Assembly: GCF_037203765.1 (NCBI RefSeq)
Contig: NZ_JBBCAS010000002.1
Span: 248,001-312,000, forward strand
Direction of reading: 5' to 3'
Source of the DNA: Sediminicola sp037203765
GTDB lineage: Bacteria > Bacteroidota > Bacteroidia > Flavobacteriales > Flavobacteriaceae
Length of the DNA: 64,000 nucleotides
Below the pieces are notes generated by a model. That model made no database searches and was not told the origin of the DNA. It was given only the letters and a program-made list of their open reading frames with translations. The translations under genes were made by a program, and so were the position numbers. Positions within the stretch are counted from its first letter, which is position 1. Each line of letters opens with the position of its first letter. Shown piece by piece: positions 25,362-34,931 of the stretch.

Positions 25362-28300
25362 ATGAAAAAATCGATAATTCTATTTTTATTTGTGGCTGTG
25401 CTCATCCCTTCCCACGGAACTTCCCAAGAGACCAAAACCAATAATGGTAAAGAAATTTTTGGTGATATCACGGCCCGACATATTGGACCAGCCCTAATGA
25501 GCGGACGTATCAATGATTTGGAAGTGCACCCAACCAATAGCCGAATCCTATATGCAGGTACAGCGGGTGGCGGTGTTTGGAAATCAAATGATGCAGGCAC
25601 CACTTTCAATCCCATTTTTGATGAATATTGCCAATCCATAGGAACCGTTACCCTAGATCCGAATGATCCGGACAATACTATTTATGTAGGGACTGGAGAA
25701 ACTTGGACCCGAAACAGTGTATCCATTGGAGATGGACTCTATAAGTCGGTTGACGGAGGTGCCAATTGGGACAAAATTGGTTTCGAAGCTTCAGAACGTA
25801 TTTCCGGAATTATTGTAAATCCAAAAAATTCCAATGAAATCTATGTAGGTGTATTGGGAGCTTTATGGGGTGATAGTGAAGAGCGAGGTGTCTATAAATC
25901 AACTGATGCTGGGGCAACTTGGAACAAATTACTTTATGTGAACCCCAAAACCGGTTGTGCAGATCTATCCATGGACCCTGAAAACCCCAATGTGCTTTAT
26001 GCCTCCATGTGGGAGTTCAGGCGTACGGGTTGGTCTTTTGAATCGGGTGGCAGCAACAGCGCGCTTTACAAATCTACAGACGGAGGAACTACCTGGAAAA
26101 AGATCCATAATGGTTTTCCGGATGGTAATTTGGGCCGATTGGGAATTGCCGTTGCTCCTTCCAAACCAAACATCCTTTATACGGTTATAGAAGCCGAAAA
26201 AAACGAAAAGAAAGGATTGTACAGAAGTGATGATTATGGAGAATCATGGAAACAATTGAACAATGATTTCGGAATTACCGTAAGGCCTTTTTATTTTTCC
26301 AGAATTGTGGTAGACCCGCAAGATGAAAATGTAGTGGTCAAAGGCGGTCTCAGTGGATCCATATCCAGGGATGGAGGAAAAACCTTCAAGAATCTTGGAA
26401 ATATGCATAGTGATATCCATGATTTTGCCTTTGGAATCAAAGATTCCGATGTGCTTTATGTGGGTACCGATGGTGGTGTCTATAGATCTTGGAATGGAGG
26501 AAACACTATGGAAATTGTAGAAAACCTACCGCTCTCACAATTTTATCATATTAGTGTTGACAATGAGGAGCCATACAATGTATATGGTGGGTTGCAGGAC
26601 AATGGTTCCTGGTACGGCCCATCCAGTTCTCTAGGGGGTATTGAGGCTAGGGATTGGAATTCTGTTGGGTACGGTGATGGTTTTAGAGTTTTAAAACATC
26701 CTTCCAAAAATATAATTTATTCCGAAATGCAGGGCGCAGAGAATGTGTGGCGTTATGATGTGGACAGAAAACTGACCAAGACCATACAGCCATTGCCAAC
26801 TACAGCTACGCCCAAATTACGGTTTAATTGGAATGCTCCCATGGCCATCAGTGAGCATCAACCGGATCGTTTTTATATGGGTAGTCAGTATCTGCACAAA
26901 TCTGAGGATATGGGAGACACTTGGCAGATAATATCTCCTGATCTGACCACCAATGACCCGGCCAAGCAAAATCAAGAAAGTTCCGGCGGACTCTCCATGG
27001 ATAATTCAGGGGCAGAAAATCACACCACCATTTTTACCATTGCCGAATCGCCTTTGGATGAAAATGTCATTTGGGTGGGTACGGATGATGGAAACGTTCA
27101 GGTTACCAAGGATGGTGGAAAAACGTGGACCAACACCGTAGGCTCCATCAATGGCTTGCCAAAGAACACATGGTGCTACCATATTGAAGCCAGTTCCTTT
27201 GACAAAGGGACTGCCTACGCCGTTTTTGAAGGTCATACCAATAACGACATGAAACCTTATGCCTATAAGACCACGGATTATGGAAAAACATGGTCCAATA
27301 TCATTACCCCGGATGTAGTTGGATTTGCCCGAAATATACAGGAAGACTACGTGAATCCCGATCTTTTATTTTTAGGAACGGAGTTTGGTCTCTATATTAC
27401 TATGGATGGGGGATCCAATTGGTACAAGTTCACCAACAATATGCCCGCTGTGGCAGTTCATTTTATTGACCTACAGAAAAAAACGAACGACCTTGTTATG
27501 GGAACCCATGGAAGAGGGGTTATCATTATAGACGACATTTCTCCTTTGAGGGACCTAACGGCCGAGGTCATGGAAAAGGACGTCCATTTTTTCGCCAACA
27601 GCCCTACTGTCATTGACGAACAGGGAGGTTTTTCCGGAAGCTTTGGAAATGAGACCCAATTTGTGGGCCAGAGCAAAAGCAAGAACGCCCAAATCAAATA
27701 TTATTTGAATAAGCGACATACCTTCGGAAAAATGACGATGGAAGTACAGGATATGGAAGGAAATAAAATAATGGAACTTGGACCCGGTAAATCCAAAGGG
27801 ATCAATATTGTAAATTGGGCCTATACCAGGAAAGCACCAAAAGTTGCCACCGGCAAGACGTTCACCTTTGGCGGTTTTACGGCACCAAAAGTTCCCGCAG
27901 GAATGTATAAGGTGGTCATGAACAAGGGTAAGGATACCTATGAGCATACTTTTGAATTGGTCTATGACGATAACTCTCCCCTATCGGATGCGGACCGAAA
28001 GATTAAGAATGAAACCATTATGAAACTTTATGACATGACGCAAGAGTTGGCTTATTTGGTGTATGAAGTAGATACCCTATTGGATCAGTCCAAGTCGACT
28101 GGAAATAAAAAACTTAATTCTAAATTGAACGCCTTGAAAGAAACCTTGGTCGTTACTACAGGGGATAATTATGTGGGTTCAGCCGAACCACAATTAAGGG
28201 AGAAGATGGCAGACCTTTACAGCAAGTTGGCCAGTAACTATGACAAACCGACAAAATCGGAATTGGATAACTTAAAAGTAATCTCCGACCGATTTACCAA

Positions 28301-28394
28301 AGCAAAAAACGAGTTTGAACAATTGAAGAATAAATTTAAGGACTATGAAAGTCTGCAATTAAAATCTTTTCAGGAATTCCTGGAGAGCAAATAA
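25362..28394 (+). CDS. Large secreted BNR/sortilin-like beta-propeller protein
   Basis: 1010 residues with a signal peptide (1-22, ending GTSQ). Repeated Asp-box motifs of the form S.D.G.TW (SNDAGTTF, SVDGGANW, STDAGATW, STDGGTTW, SRDGGKTF) build beta-propellers of the VPS10/sortilin or GH74 type across about 40-720. The C-terminal third carries a beta-sandwich and a helical region. Proteins of this kind are common in Bacteroidota and are often called glycosyl hydrolases, but I see no clear catalytic pair. No type IX secretion C-terminal sorting domain is evident. It is probably periplasmic or surface exposed. Confidence 0.85.
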   Translation: MKKSIILFLFVAVLIPSHGTSQETKTNNGKEIFGDITARHIGPALMSGRINDLEVHPTNSRILYAGTAGGGVWKSNDAGTTFNPIFDEYCQSIGTVTLDPNDPDNTIYVGTGETWTRNSVSIGDGLYKSVDGGANWDKIGFEASERISGIIVNPKNSNEIYVGVLGALWGDSEERGVYKSTDAGATWNKLLYVNPKTGCADLSMDPENPNVLYASMWEFRRTGWSFESGGSNSALYKSTDGGTTWKKIHNGFPDGNLGRLGIAVAPSKPNILYTVIEAEKNEKKGLYRSDDYGESWKQLNNDFGITVRPFYFSRIVVDPQDENVVVKGGLSGSISRDGGKTFKNLGNMHSDIHDFAFGIKDSDVLYVGTDGGVYRSWNGGNTMEIVENLPLSQFYHISVDNEEPYNVYGGLQDNGSWYGPSSSLGGIEARDWNSVGYGDGFRVLKHPSKNIIYSEMQGAENVWRYDVDRKLTKTIQPLPTTATPKLRFNWNAPMAISEHQPDRFYMGSQYLHKSEDMGDTWQIISPDLTTNDPAKQNQESSGGLSMDNSGAENHTTIFTIAESPLDENVIWVGTDDGNVQVTKDGGKTWTNTVGSINGLPKNTWCYHIEASSFDKGTAYAVFEGHTNNDMKPYAYKTTDYGKTWSNIITPDVVGFARNIQEDYVNPDLLFLGTEFGLYITMDGGSNWYKFTNNMPAVAVHFIDLQKKTNDLVMGTHGRGVIIIDDISPLRDLTAEVMEKDVHFFANSPTVIDEQGGFSGSFGNETQFVGQSKSKNAQIKYYLNKRHTFGKMTMEVQDMEGNKIMELGPGKSKGINIVNWAYTRKAPKVATGKTFTFGGFTAPKVPAGMYKVVMNKGKDTYEHTFELVYDDNSPLSDADRKIKNETIMKLYDMTQELAYLVYEVDTLLDQSKSTGNKKLNSKLNALKETLVVTTGDNYVGSAEPQLREKMADLYSKLASNYDKPTKSELDNLKVISDRFTKAKNEFEQLKNKFKDYESLQLKSFQEFLESK

Positions 28395-28416
28395 GAAGCA
28401 ATACTACAAAGTATGA

Positions 28417-28447
28417 GCCATCGACCTCAAGGCCGATGGCTTTTTTT
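28417..28447 (+). terminator. Terminator after the BNR-repeat gene
   Basis: GCCATCG (28417-28423) pairs with CGATGGC (28434-28440), followed by seven Ts. Confidence 0.9.
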
Positions 28448-28528
28448 GTTCATAACCCGGTTAAAAACTAATTGGTATATATAATTTATGACCATGCTTA
28501 ATGGCTACCTTTATAAAAACTCCGCGAG

Positions 28529-28939
28529 ATGAACAGTAGATCAAACAATCTCTTGAGCCTTCGTCCAGAGATTCCTTCCGCCAGAATTACAAGTGATATG
28601 AGCAGCGATGAACGTTTTCAAAACCAAACGCTTCGTCCGATCATCAAACTCCAAAACTTCTTGATTATTTCGGTTTTTAAAAATTACATCGGAAAACACA
28701 AGAACAGGTTCTATGAGCTCACATTACAGAAACGCATGGAATATATTGAGAATGCGGTTCAAAAGGACATTAAGTTCAGGAATTCCTTAAAAGGTCTGAT
28801 CATAGGCCAATTTACCGTTGAGGAATACGAAACTTATATCCAAAACTCATCGGCCTTGAACAAAAGAATGATGAATATGGTAATAGAGCGCCTAAAGGAT
28901 CAAATTCAGCTACTTGAGTTGGCTGCTATGGTCCAATAG
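28529..28939 (+). CDS. Conserved flavobacterial protein of unknown function
   Basis: 136 residues, mostly helical, with no signal peptide or membrane segment. The opening (NLLSLRPEIPSA), the NQTLRPIIKLQN block and KRMEYIENAVQKD are features I associate with a conserved family in flavobacteria that databases sometimes label 'glyoxalase', but no metal-binding glyoxalase motif is visible here. The 3' end overlaps the convergent DUF2461 gene by 30 bp. Confidence 0.75.
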   Translation: MNSRSNNLLSLRPEIPSARITSDMSSDERFQNQTLRPIIKLQNFLIISVFKNYIGKHKNRFYELTLQKRMEYIENAVQKDIKFRNSLKGLIIGQFTVEEYETYIQNSSALNKRMMNMVIERLKDQIQLLELAAMVQ

Positions 28940-29608
28940 GGATTCCCCGTTCAAATTGGTGGTAAGTATGTCGCTCATAAGATCAAAATAAGGCCTTATC
29001 GCCCTAAAGGCATCATTGACGATATTTTTAAAATCAGGAGAAAATACCTCTTGGTCCGAAAAATTTTTCACAAAGATGAACTGCTTTTTTCTAATGAGGT
29101 CTATATTGGGATCTTCTTTATCAAAACCTTTGGGTGCTGTTTTAAGCTCATCCCCCTGGAGACTTCCCCATATTTTTTTTAATGCGGGGCTATTTAGGAC
29201 CTCCCTTATTTCAGAAGAGTCCCTTTCAAACTCTTTTCTGATCCTAAATAGGTCCTCTTTGTTGGGTTCCCAGAATCCGGCAGCCACAAAGCTTTCGCCC
29301 GGTTTTAACCTAAGGTAATAGCCACCGCGGAGTGCTGCACCCCTCCTAGAAAAGGAGCCGGCAAAATGTACCTTATAGGGCGTTTTATCCTTAGAAAATC
29401 GCACATCCCTGTAAATGCGGAACATTTTTAATTTTTCTATATCATCGTGGTCCCCCATCATGTGCAAGATATTGTTGTAAAACTCCTTAACCTTCGATTC
29501 CATGGTTTTGAACTGTGGCTTATGTTCTGTAAACCACTCCTTGTTGTTATTTTTTTCCAATTCTTTTAAAAATTCGAATATATCTTCCGTAATCAATGTC
29601 TGTTGCAT
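28910..29608 (-). CDS. DUF2461 family protein
   Basis: 232 residues. FLKELEKNNNKEWFTEHKP, FRIYRDVRFSKDKTPYK and GGYYLRLKPGES are the diagnostic blocks of DUF2461 (TIGR02453), a widespread cytoplasmic family of unknown function. The length is normal. It is transcribed towards the conserved gene at 28529 and away from cysE. Confidence 0.9.
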   Translation of the reverse strand: MQQTLITEDIFEFLKELEKNNNKEWFTEHKPQFKTMESKVKEFYNNILHMMGDHDDIEKLKMFRIYRDVRFSKDKTPYKVHFAGSFSRRGAALRGGYYLRLKPGESFVAAGFWEPNKEDLFRIRKEFERDSSEIREVLNSPALKKIWGSLQGDELKTAPKGFDKEDPNIDLIRKKQFIFVKNFSDQEVFSPDFKNIVNDAFRAIRPYFDLMSDILTTNLNGESLLDHSSQLK

Positions 29609-29676
29609 CCGACTTAAAGGCTTTAAATTTCATATTAAAGTTAAGCAATTTCAATGCTTTCGTTTGAAATATTGGT

Positions 29677-29684
29677 TAATTTTG
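29677..29684 (+). promoter_or_regulatory. Candidate -7 box for cysE-cysM
   Basis: TAATTTTG fits the Bacteroidota -7 consensus TAnnTTTG exactly and lies 18 bp before the cysE start. No good TTG is present at the -33 spacing, so support is partial. Confidence 0.35.
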
Positions 29685-29702
29685 ATTCAATTAGCTAGAG
29701 AT

Positions 29703-30497
29703 ATGGATAAACAGTCAATTATAAAAAAGATAATTCAGCATAAGAAGCAACCCAATCTAAGATACCGGTTGAAACAAAATGTGGAGGATTTTACCGATAG
29801 GCTATTTTTTATGCTTTTCGATATAGAGACACCGGTTGAGGAAAATTTGGAAAAATTGGAAATTCAGTTCGACGAGTTGGTCCGTTTGGCTTGTTGGGAG
29901 GTAGATACGCCCTGTAAAAAAGTCTGGAACAATTATATGGCCAAAATCCCCAATATCCTTGAAAAACTCAATTTAGACGCTGAGGCCATTGTTAACTGCG
30001 ACCCGGCATCTTTATCCATTGAAGAAGTGTATATGGCCTATCCCGGTTTTTATGCCATAGCCATTTATCGCTTGGCCCACGAACTATACGAAGAAGGCTT
30101 TCCCATGGTGCCGCGCCTGATGACGGAATATGCCCATAGGCAGACAGGTGTTGATATAAACCCTGGTGCCAAAATTGGGGATTCTTTTTTTATAGACCAC
30201 GCCACAGGTGTTGTCATTGGTGAAACGGCCATTATAAAGAACAATGTAAAAATATATCAAGGTGTTACTTTGGGAGGGTTATATGTTGCCAAAAATCTTC
30301 AGAATACAAAAAGACACCCCACTATAGAAAACAATGTGACCATATATGCAAACGCTACCATTCTAGGTGGCAAAACAGTCATCGGTGAAAACAGTATTAT
30401 AGGAGGTAATGCTTGGATCACATCGTCTATACCAGCTAATTCAACAGTGTATCACACCCCTGAGATTAAAATAAAAACTATTTCCAATGGCGCATAA
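29703..30497 (+). CDS. cysE: Serine O-acetyltransferase
   Basis: 264 residues from the ATG at 29703. The frame is open much further upstream, but that part overlaps the divergent DUF2461 gene and lacks family similarity. The C-terminal left-handed beta-helix (GVDINPGAKIGDSFFIDH, ATGVVIGETA, GVTLGG, RHPTIENNVTIYANATILGG) is typical, with the catalytic His in IDHATG. It acetylates serine with acetyl-CoA as the first step of cysteine synthesis. It overlaps cysM by 11 bp, giving a two-gene cysteine operon. Confidence 0.93.
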   Translation: MDKQSIIKKIIQHKKQPNLRYRLKQNVEDFTDRLFFMLFDIETPVEENLEKLEIQFDELVRLACWEVDTPCKKVWNNYMAKIPNILEKLNLDAEAIVNCDPASLSIEEVYMAYPGFYAIAIYRLAHELYEEGFPMVPRLMTEYAHRQTGVDINPGAKIGDSFFIDHATGVVIGETAIIKNNVKIYQGVTLGGLYVAKNLQNTKRHPTIENNVTIYANATILGGKTVIGENSIIGGNAWITSSIPANSTVYHTPEIKIKTISNGA

Positions 30498-31371
30498 GTT
30501 GATTGATCTGATTGGGAATACACCATTGGTGGAATCTAGGGTCTTAAACCAAAATCCCAATGTGCGTTTGTTCTTCAAAATGGAAGGGCACAATCCGGGA
30601 GGCAGCGTAAAAGATAGGGCTGCTCTCAATATGATTCAAAGTGGATTGGAACGGGGCGCAATTGACAAAAACTCCAAACTGATTGAAGCAACTAGTGGAA
30701 ATACTGGTATTGCCTTGGCAATGATTGCCGGTATTTATGACCTAAAAATAGAATTGGTCATGCCCGAGAATTCTACCAAAGAAAGGGTGCAGACCATGAG
30801 GGCCTATGGAGCCAAAGTGACCCTTACCCCTGCTGATATTGGTATTGAAGGTGCGCGCGATTATGCTGAGGACAAGGTGGCCAACCATGGTTACGTAATG
30901 CTTAACCAGTTTGGGAATGATGACAATTGGAAAGCTCACTACAAAAGTACAGGGCCAGAAATTTGGCGGGATACCGAAGGATTGGTCACCCATTTTGTTT
31001 CCTCTATGGGCACCACAGGTACCATAATGGGAACTTCTACCTTTTTAAAGGAACAAAATCCCCATATTCAAATTGTAGGGGTGCAGCCCACGGACGAATC
31101 TAAGATTCCCGGAATACGGAAATGGCCAGAGGAGTATCTGCCTAAAATCTTTGATAGAAAAAAAGTAGATCGGATCATTGAGGTATCGGAAGAATCTGCT
31201 GTAATCATGGCCAAAAGATTGGCCATGGAGGAAGGTATATTTTCAGGGATGAGCAGTGGTGGTGCAACAGTGGCCGCATTGGAATTGGCAAGGACTTTGG
31301 ATAAAGGTGTGATCGTTTCCATAATCTGTGATCGGGGCGACAGGTATCTGTCATCGGACTTGTTTGATTAA
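30487..31371 (+). CDS. cysM: Cysteine synthase B
   Basis: 294 residues of the fold type II PLP family. The PLP lysine is in NPGGSVKDR, the phosphate loop is SGNTG, and GTTGT with GIFSGMSSGG completes the O-acetylserine sulfhydrylase signature. The short length, without extra C-terminal segments, fits the CysM subgroup rather than CysK. It makes cysteine from O-acetylserine and sulfide or thiosulfate. It is co-transcribed with cysE. Confidence 0.92.
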   Translation: MAHKLIDLIGNTPLVESRVLNQNPNVRLFFKMEGHNPGGSVKDRAALNMIQSGLERGAIDKNSKLIEATSGNTGIALAMIAGIYDLKIELVMPENSTKERVQTMRAYGAKVTLTPADIGIEGARDYAEDKVANHGYVMLNQFGNDDNWKAHYKSTGPEIWRDTEGLVTHFVSSMGTTGTIMGTSTFLKEQNPHIQIVGVQPTDESKIPGIRKWPEEYLPKIFDRKKVDRIIEVSEESAVIMAKRLAMEEGIFSGMSSGGATVAALELARTLDKGVIVSIICDRGDRYLSSDLFD

Positions 31372-31403
31372 AAAAAAAAGAGCGCTTAACGGCGCTCTTT
31401 TTT
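31371..31403. terminator. Bidirectional terminator between cysM and the DUF1328 gene
   Basis: GAGCGC (31380-31385) pairs with GCGCTC (31392-31397), with an A-run before and a T-run after. The convergent DUF1328 gene ends at 31402, so one hairpin serves both genes. Confidence 0.88.
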
Positions 31404-31563
31404 ATTTTCTCAATAGCCCGCTAAAAAGTGACAGTAGGAAGACTAACATGATGACAAAGAATAGAATCTTTGCTATTCCTTCTCCGGCTCCCGCAAATCC
31501 TCCAAATCCAAGGATTGCGGTTATGATGGCCATTGATAAGAAGATGAGCGTCCATCGCCACAT
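31402..31563 (-). CDS. DUF1328 family small membrane protein
   Basis: 53 residues starting MWRWTLIFLSMAI. It has two hydrophobic stretches joined by a Gly/Ala-rich turn (GFGGFAGAGEGIAK), the diagnostic centre of the DUF1328 (YtjA-like) family of small inner-membrane proteins. The function is unknown. It is real despite its size, because the family signature spans the whole ORF. An antisense ORF of 84 codons covers the same DNA but shows no family resemblance. Confidence 0.9.
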   Translation of the reverse strand: MWRWTLIFLSMAIITAILGFGGFAGAGEGIAKILFFVIMLVFLLSLFSGLLRK

Positions 31564-31602
31564 AGTTAAAGCTTTTGTTTAAGTTTGTAATATTGAAATG
31601 TT

Positions 31603-32115
31603 CTATTTCATGGACTTGTATTCTTCTACAAATAGATCAATTTCGTTCCCTTTCTTATCGGTGATGACGTAGGCTTCTTTGTTATTTTTAAGATCGTTCT
31701 TATAAATACTTTCACTCTTTACGATCTCCAACTTATCGCCATTATCTACAGCGACCATAATTTCATCGTCATTGGTCACCAAGAAAAAATCGGTCTTTTC
31801 ATCTGCCCTGTAACGGAATTTTATGATCTCATCGTAGGTGTTATCTGCGTCGTTATCAATTTTTACCGTTTTCATAACGTTCATTTTTTGAAAAACACGA
31901 TCTTGGTTTAACTCGCCCTTATCTTCTTCTTCCATTAGAACATCCCTGGATACCATGGTATTGATCTTTACTGAGTTTTTGATCAACTTCCCGTTGGCGT
32001 ATACCTCATAGGTCTTTTCTGTTGTTTCGGATGTCATTTCGCTATTTTCTTGGGCCAGTGTAGTGGCTGCGGAAAATAATAATAAGGTGCTAAATAATAT
32101 TTTTATAGATTTCAT
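31603..32115 (-). CDS. Secreted protein of unknown function
   Basis: 170 residues with a signal peptide (1-21, ending TLAQ). The mature part is acidic and rich in Asp, Glu and Lys, with predicted beta strands (TYEVYANGKLIKN, KTDFFLVTNDDEIMVAV). I recognise no domain. It is probably periplasmic. It lies between the DUF1328 gene and dps on the same strand, which hints at a stress or envelope role but proves nothing. Confidence 0.75.
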   Translation of the reverse strand: MKSIKILFSTLLLFSAATTLAQENSEMTSETTEKTYEVYANGKLIKNSVKINTMVSRDVLMEEEDKGELNQDRVFQKMNVMKTVKIDNDADNTYDEIIKFRYRADEKTDFFLVTNDDEIMVAVDNGDKLEIVKSESIYKNDLKNNKEAYVITDKKGNEIDLFVEEYKSMK

Positions 32116-32216
32116 ATAATTTGATTTTATAGTTACTAGTTCTTTTTTCTTAAAGTATGCAAACGATACAGTTTCCAGTACCTCTTATGTTCTTTTTTGT
32201 GACATATAGTCAGCGA

Positions 32217-32714
32217 CTAACTTATAGCACTTTTAAGTTTATCTGACTTGTCCTTGTTCCAGGCATCCAGCATCCAGCTTGTTTTCTCCATGTTTCTGAT
32301 ATAGGCCCCAATTAGATCTATGGTTCCTTCATCACCAATGGAGTCGGCCTTGTCCACTACCTTGGACATCTGCTTCAACAATAGGCTGTGTGCCTTAAGT
32401 ATTTCCTGTACCATTTCTTTGTCCGTTAAGGATATTGTACTTTCTTCAATGGCGGAGGTTTTTAAATATTCACTGTAGTTGCTCATCGGGTGGTAGCGCA
32501 GCGTTAAGATTCTCTCGGCGATCTCATCTACTTTTACCCTAGCATCTGTGTACAGTTCCTCGAACTTTTCATGAAGATCGAAAAAGTTGTTTCCCAAGAT
32601 GTTCCAGTGAAAATTTCTCAATTTTTGGTAGTACATATGATAGTCTGCCAATAGTGTGTTCAGTTCTACAACGACCGGCAATAATTTTTCTTCATTGATA
32701 TTTAAATAGTTCAT
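32217..32714 (-). CDS. dps: Dps-family ferritin-like DNA-protection protein
   Basis: 165 residues forming a four-helix ferritin-like bundle. The inter-subunit ferroxidase ligands are visible: His36 (NFHWNILG), His48 (DLHEKF), Asp63 and Glu67 (DEIAE), with Glu52 where Asp is usual. It oxidises and stores iron as a dodecamer and protects DNA from peroxide. The N-terminal tail is short and not Lys-rich, so direct DNA binding is uncertain. Confidence 0.92.
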   Translation of the reverse strand: MNYLNINEEKLLPVVVELNTLLADYHMYYQKLRNFHWNILGNNFFDLHEKFEELYTDARVKVDEIAERILTLRYHPMSNYSEYLKTSAIEESTISLTDKEMVQEILKAHSLLLKQMSKVVDKADSIGDEGTIDLIGAYIRNMEKTSWMLDAWNKDKSDKLKSAIS

Positions 32715-32925
32715 ATTCTGACTTATGTTTTAAGAATTAAATAATGTGATTTTTTGTTGGTCGGATAACGTAACCTGAGCTAATGGGATTTAGCTCCTGG
32801 GCGAATGCCCATTAGAAAGTGTTTGTAATTATCTTCAACACTTTCAATATATAAGGAATAAAGTCCCCTGCCAAGGCGTTTAACTGCCTTTAACGGAATT
32901 TGGGAAGTATTAACAAAATGAATTG

Positions 32926-34023
32926 TTAAAGCCAGCGCTTCCTTTTGAAGAAAATTAACATTCCGATGAAGAGTGTTAACATCACTGCCCAGACGGCAAA
33001 GTAGCCGTATTTCCATTGCAGTTCGGGCATGTAAGAAAAGTTCATACCGTAAATTCCCGCTATAAAAGTCAACGGAATAAATATGGAGGCCATTATGGTA
33101 AGTACCTTCATGACCTCATTCATTTTGTTGCTCACATTGCTCATATACATCTCCAACAAACTCATGGACATTTCCCTATAGATCTGAAGGCTCTCATTGA
33201 TTTCCAAGCAATGATCCATAAGATCCTTTAAAAACAACTTGGTATCCTTGGTTATCAATGGGTTGTCTGACTCTATAAGTCTATTGATCAATTCCTTTAC
33301 GGGAGAAATCCATCTACGAACTTTTAGAACTTCTTTTTTGAGGTCTTGGATCTTACGGGCGGTTTCCGGAGTGGGATTGTCGTACACTTCCTCTTCCAAT
33401 TCTTCAATCTGGCCACTTATGTTTTCCAGGACAACAAAATAATTGTCTATGATGGCATCCAACAGCGCGAAAAGAAGATAGTCTGCTCCCCTACTTCTTA
33501 TACGTCCAGACTTGGTGTGTATACGGTCCCGTAACCCGTTGAAAACGTCTTCTTTAAGCTCTTGGAATACAACCACAGCTTTATCCATAAGCACCAAAGC
33601 TACATGTTCCCCTACCAGCTCATTCTTGGCATCCAGATAAATCATTTTAAGGACACAGAAAATATAGTCTTCATATTCATCAATCTTTGGTCGTTGGTTG
33701 GTATTTACAGCGTCTTCGACACTCAATGGATTTATCTCAAGGGCCTTTCCGAGGTTTTCTATATAAATTTCATCACTTAATCCAACTACATTGATCCAGG
33801 AAGTGGCACTGGAATTTTTGAATTCAAGAATTTGTTCAATTAGTTCTGTATGGTATATCTGAAAGGAACTTTCGTCAAACTCTATGATGCCCACATTACT
33901 TTTCTCGCCCTCCCTTAATCCCAAATAGGTGACCGTTCCTGGGGCCTTACCCACTTTTTTATGTGCTCGGGATGGTTTTTTTGGACTGATCTTATGATTG
34001 GACTTGTGTTTCTTTTTGGACAT
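32926..34023 (-). CDS. corA: Magnesium/cobalt transporter CorA
   Basis: 365 residues. A large cytoplasmic N-terminal domain ends in a long helix, followed by two C-terminal membrane helices (about 305-325 and 338-358). The pore signature YGMNF closes the first helix (AGIYGMNFSYMPEL). The basic tail KRKRWL matches the family. It imports Mg2+ as a pentamer. The first 25 residues are Lys-rich and not conserved. Confidence 0.95.
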   Translation of the reverse strand: MSKKKHKSNHKISPKKPSRAHKKVGKAPGTVTYLGLREGEKSNVGIIEFDESSFQIYHTELIEQILEFKNSSATSWINVVGLSDEIYIENLGKALEINPLSVEDAVNTNQRPKIDEYEDYIFCVLKMIYLDAKNELVGEHVALVLMDKAVVVFQELKEDVFNGLRDRIHTKSGRIRSRGADYLLFALLDAIIDNYFVVLENISGQIEELEEEVYDNPTPETARKIQDLKKEVLKVRRWISPVKELINRLIESDNPLITKDTKLFLKDLMDHCLEINESLQIYREMSMSLLEMYMSNVSNKMNEVMKVLTIMASIFIPLTFIAGIYGMNFSYMPELQWKYGYFAVWAVMLTLFIGMLIFFKRKRWL

Positions 34024-34066
34024 GCTGGCAAATTTGGTTTTAAAGATAATGATATGTGAGATGATA

Positions 34067-34852
34067 TTATTTAAAATCCAATCGATTCAATAATAGCCCT
34101 GACCCTGGGGCCACGTAGGACAAAAGGAACTCACATTCCGGTTTCAGGGTATTTTCAATATCATGGAGGCTAAGTTCTCCTTTTCCCAACAAGATCAAAG
34201 CACCCATGATCATTCTTACCTGATAGCGCATAAAACCTTCGGAAACAATATGCAGGGCATAACTTGTTTCAGGGAAAAAATTAGCCTTTAATATGCTGTT
34301 TTCTTTTATGGTACAGCTCTTTATGTACCTAAGTGTATTGGTGCTTTCCTGGTGTCTTGTGGTATAATTTCCAAAATTGTGCTCCCCCACGTAGAGTCCG
34401 GCAGCTTTGATCATCAACTCTATATTGAGGTCTTCAAGAATATTCGCTATAAAAGGGGCGCAAAAGGGGTGGTTTTTTTCTCCGAAAGAAAATAAATAGA
34501 TGTATTCCTTTTCCTTACTATGTTGAATGATATTAAATTCCTTATCAGTAGGAGAAACGGATAAAATTCTAATATCTGGGGGTAAATTCTTATTGAACTG
34601 TGCAGTGAATCCTTCAAGATCTTCCAGGGGACTTTCTTCCAAAAACAGTTCAAAGGCTCCATGTAAAGCAGAAACTTTGGCATCAGTCCGACCCGCGCCC
34701 AAAATTTTATAGTTTCTTTCTGGCAGCACAAATTTCAAGGTTTTCAAAAGCATGCTTTCAATGGTCTTCTGTCCCGGCTGTTTCTGCCAGCCACTATATC
34801 GAAAGCCTAGATATTGAACTTGGATCAAGTAATAGAAGCGTTGCTTTTGCAT
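34067..34852 (-). CDS. truA: tRNA pseudouridine(38-40) synthase
   Basis: 261 residues of the TruA family. The catalytic Asp57 lies in GAGRTDAKVSA, which differs from the usual GRTDAGVHA as in many Bacteroidota members. YLGFRYSGWQKQP is the N-terminal signature, and EGFMRYQVRMIMGAL near the C-terminus matches motif III. It isomerises uridines 38-40 of the anticodon arm. It lies 43 bp upstream of corA on the same strand. Confidence 0.9.
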   Translation of the reverse strand: MQKQRFYYLIQVQYLGFRYSGWQKQPGQKTIESMLLKTLKFVLPERNYKILGAGRTDAKVSALHGAFELFLEESPLEDLEGFTAQFNKNLPPDIRILSVSPTDKEFNIIQHSKEKEYIYLFSFGEKNHPFCAPFIANILEDLNIELMIKAAGLYVGEHNFGNYTTRHQESTNTLRYIKSCTIKENSILKANFFPETSYALHIVSEGFMRYQVRMIMGALILLGKGELSLHDIENTLKPECEFLLSYVAPGSGLLLNRLDFK

Positions 34853-34931
34853 CTGTAATCATCAAAAATGAAATGGAGCTCTATATCAAAAAATGTCACT
34901 GCCAAAAAAAGGACTATTGACTGTCCATGCT

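Noticed and set aside
31328..31582. Plus-strand ORF of 84 codons over the DUF1328 gene
   Set aside because: It is antisense to a clear DUF1328 gene and overlaps the cysM terminator; the peptide has no family features.
32780..33016. Minus-strand ORF of 78 codons after corA
   Set aside because: Its only ATG lies 91 bp inside corA in another frame, no start codon exists in the free part, and no family is recognised.
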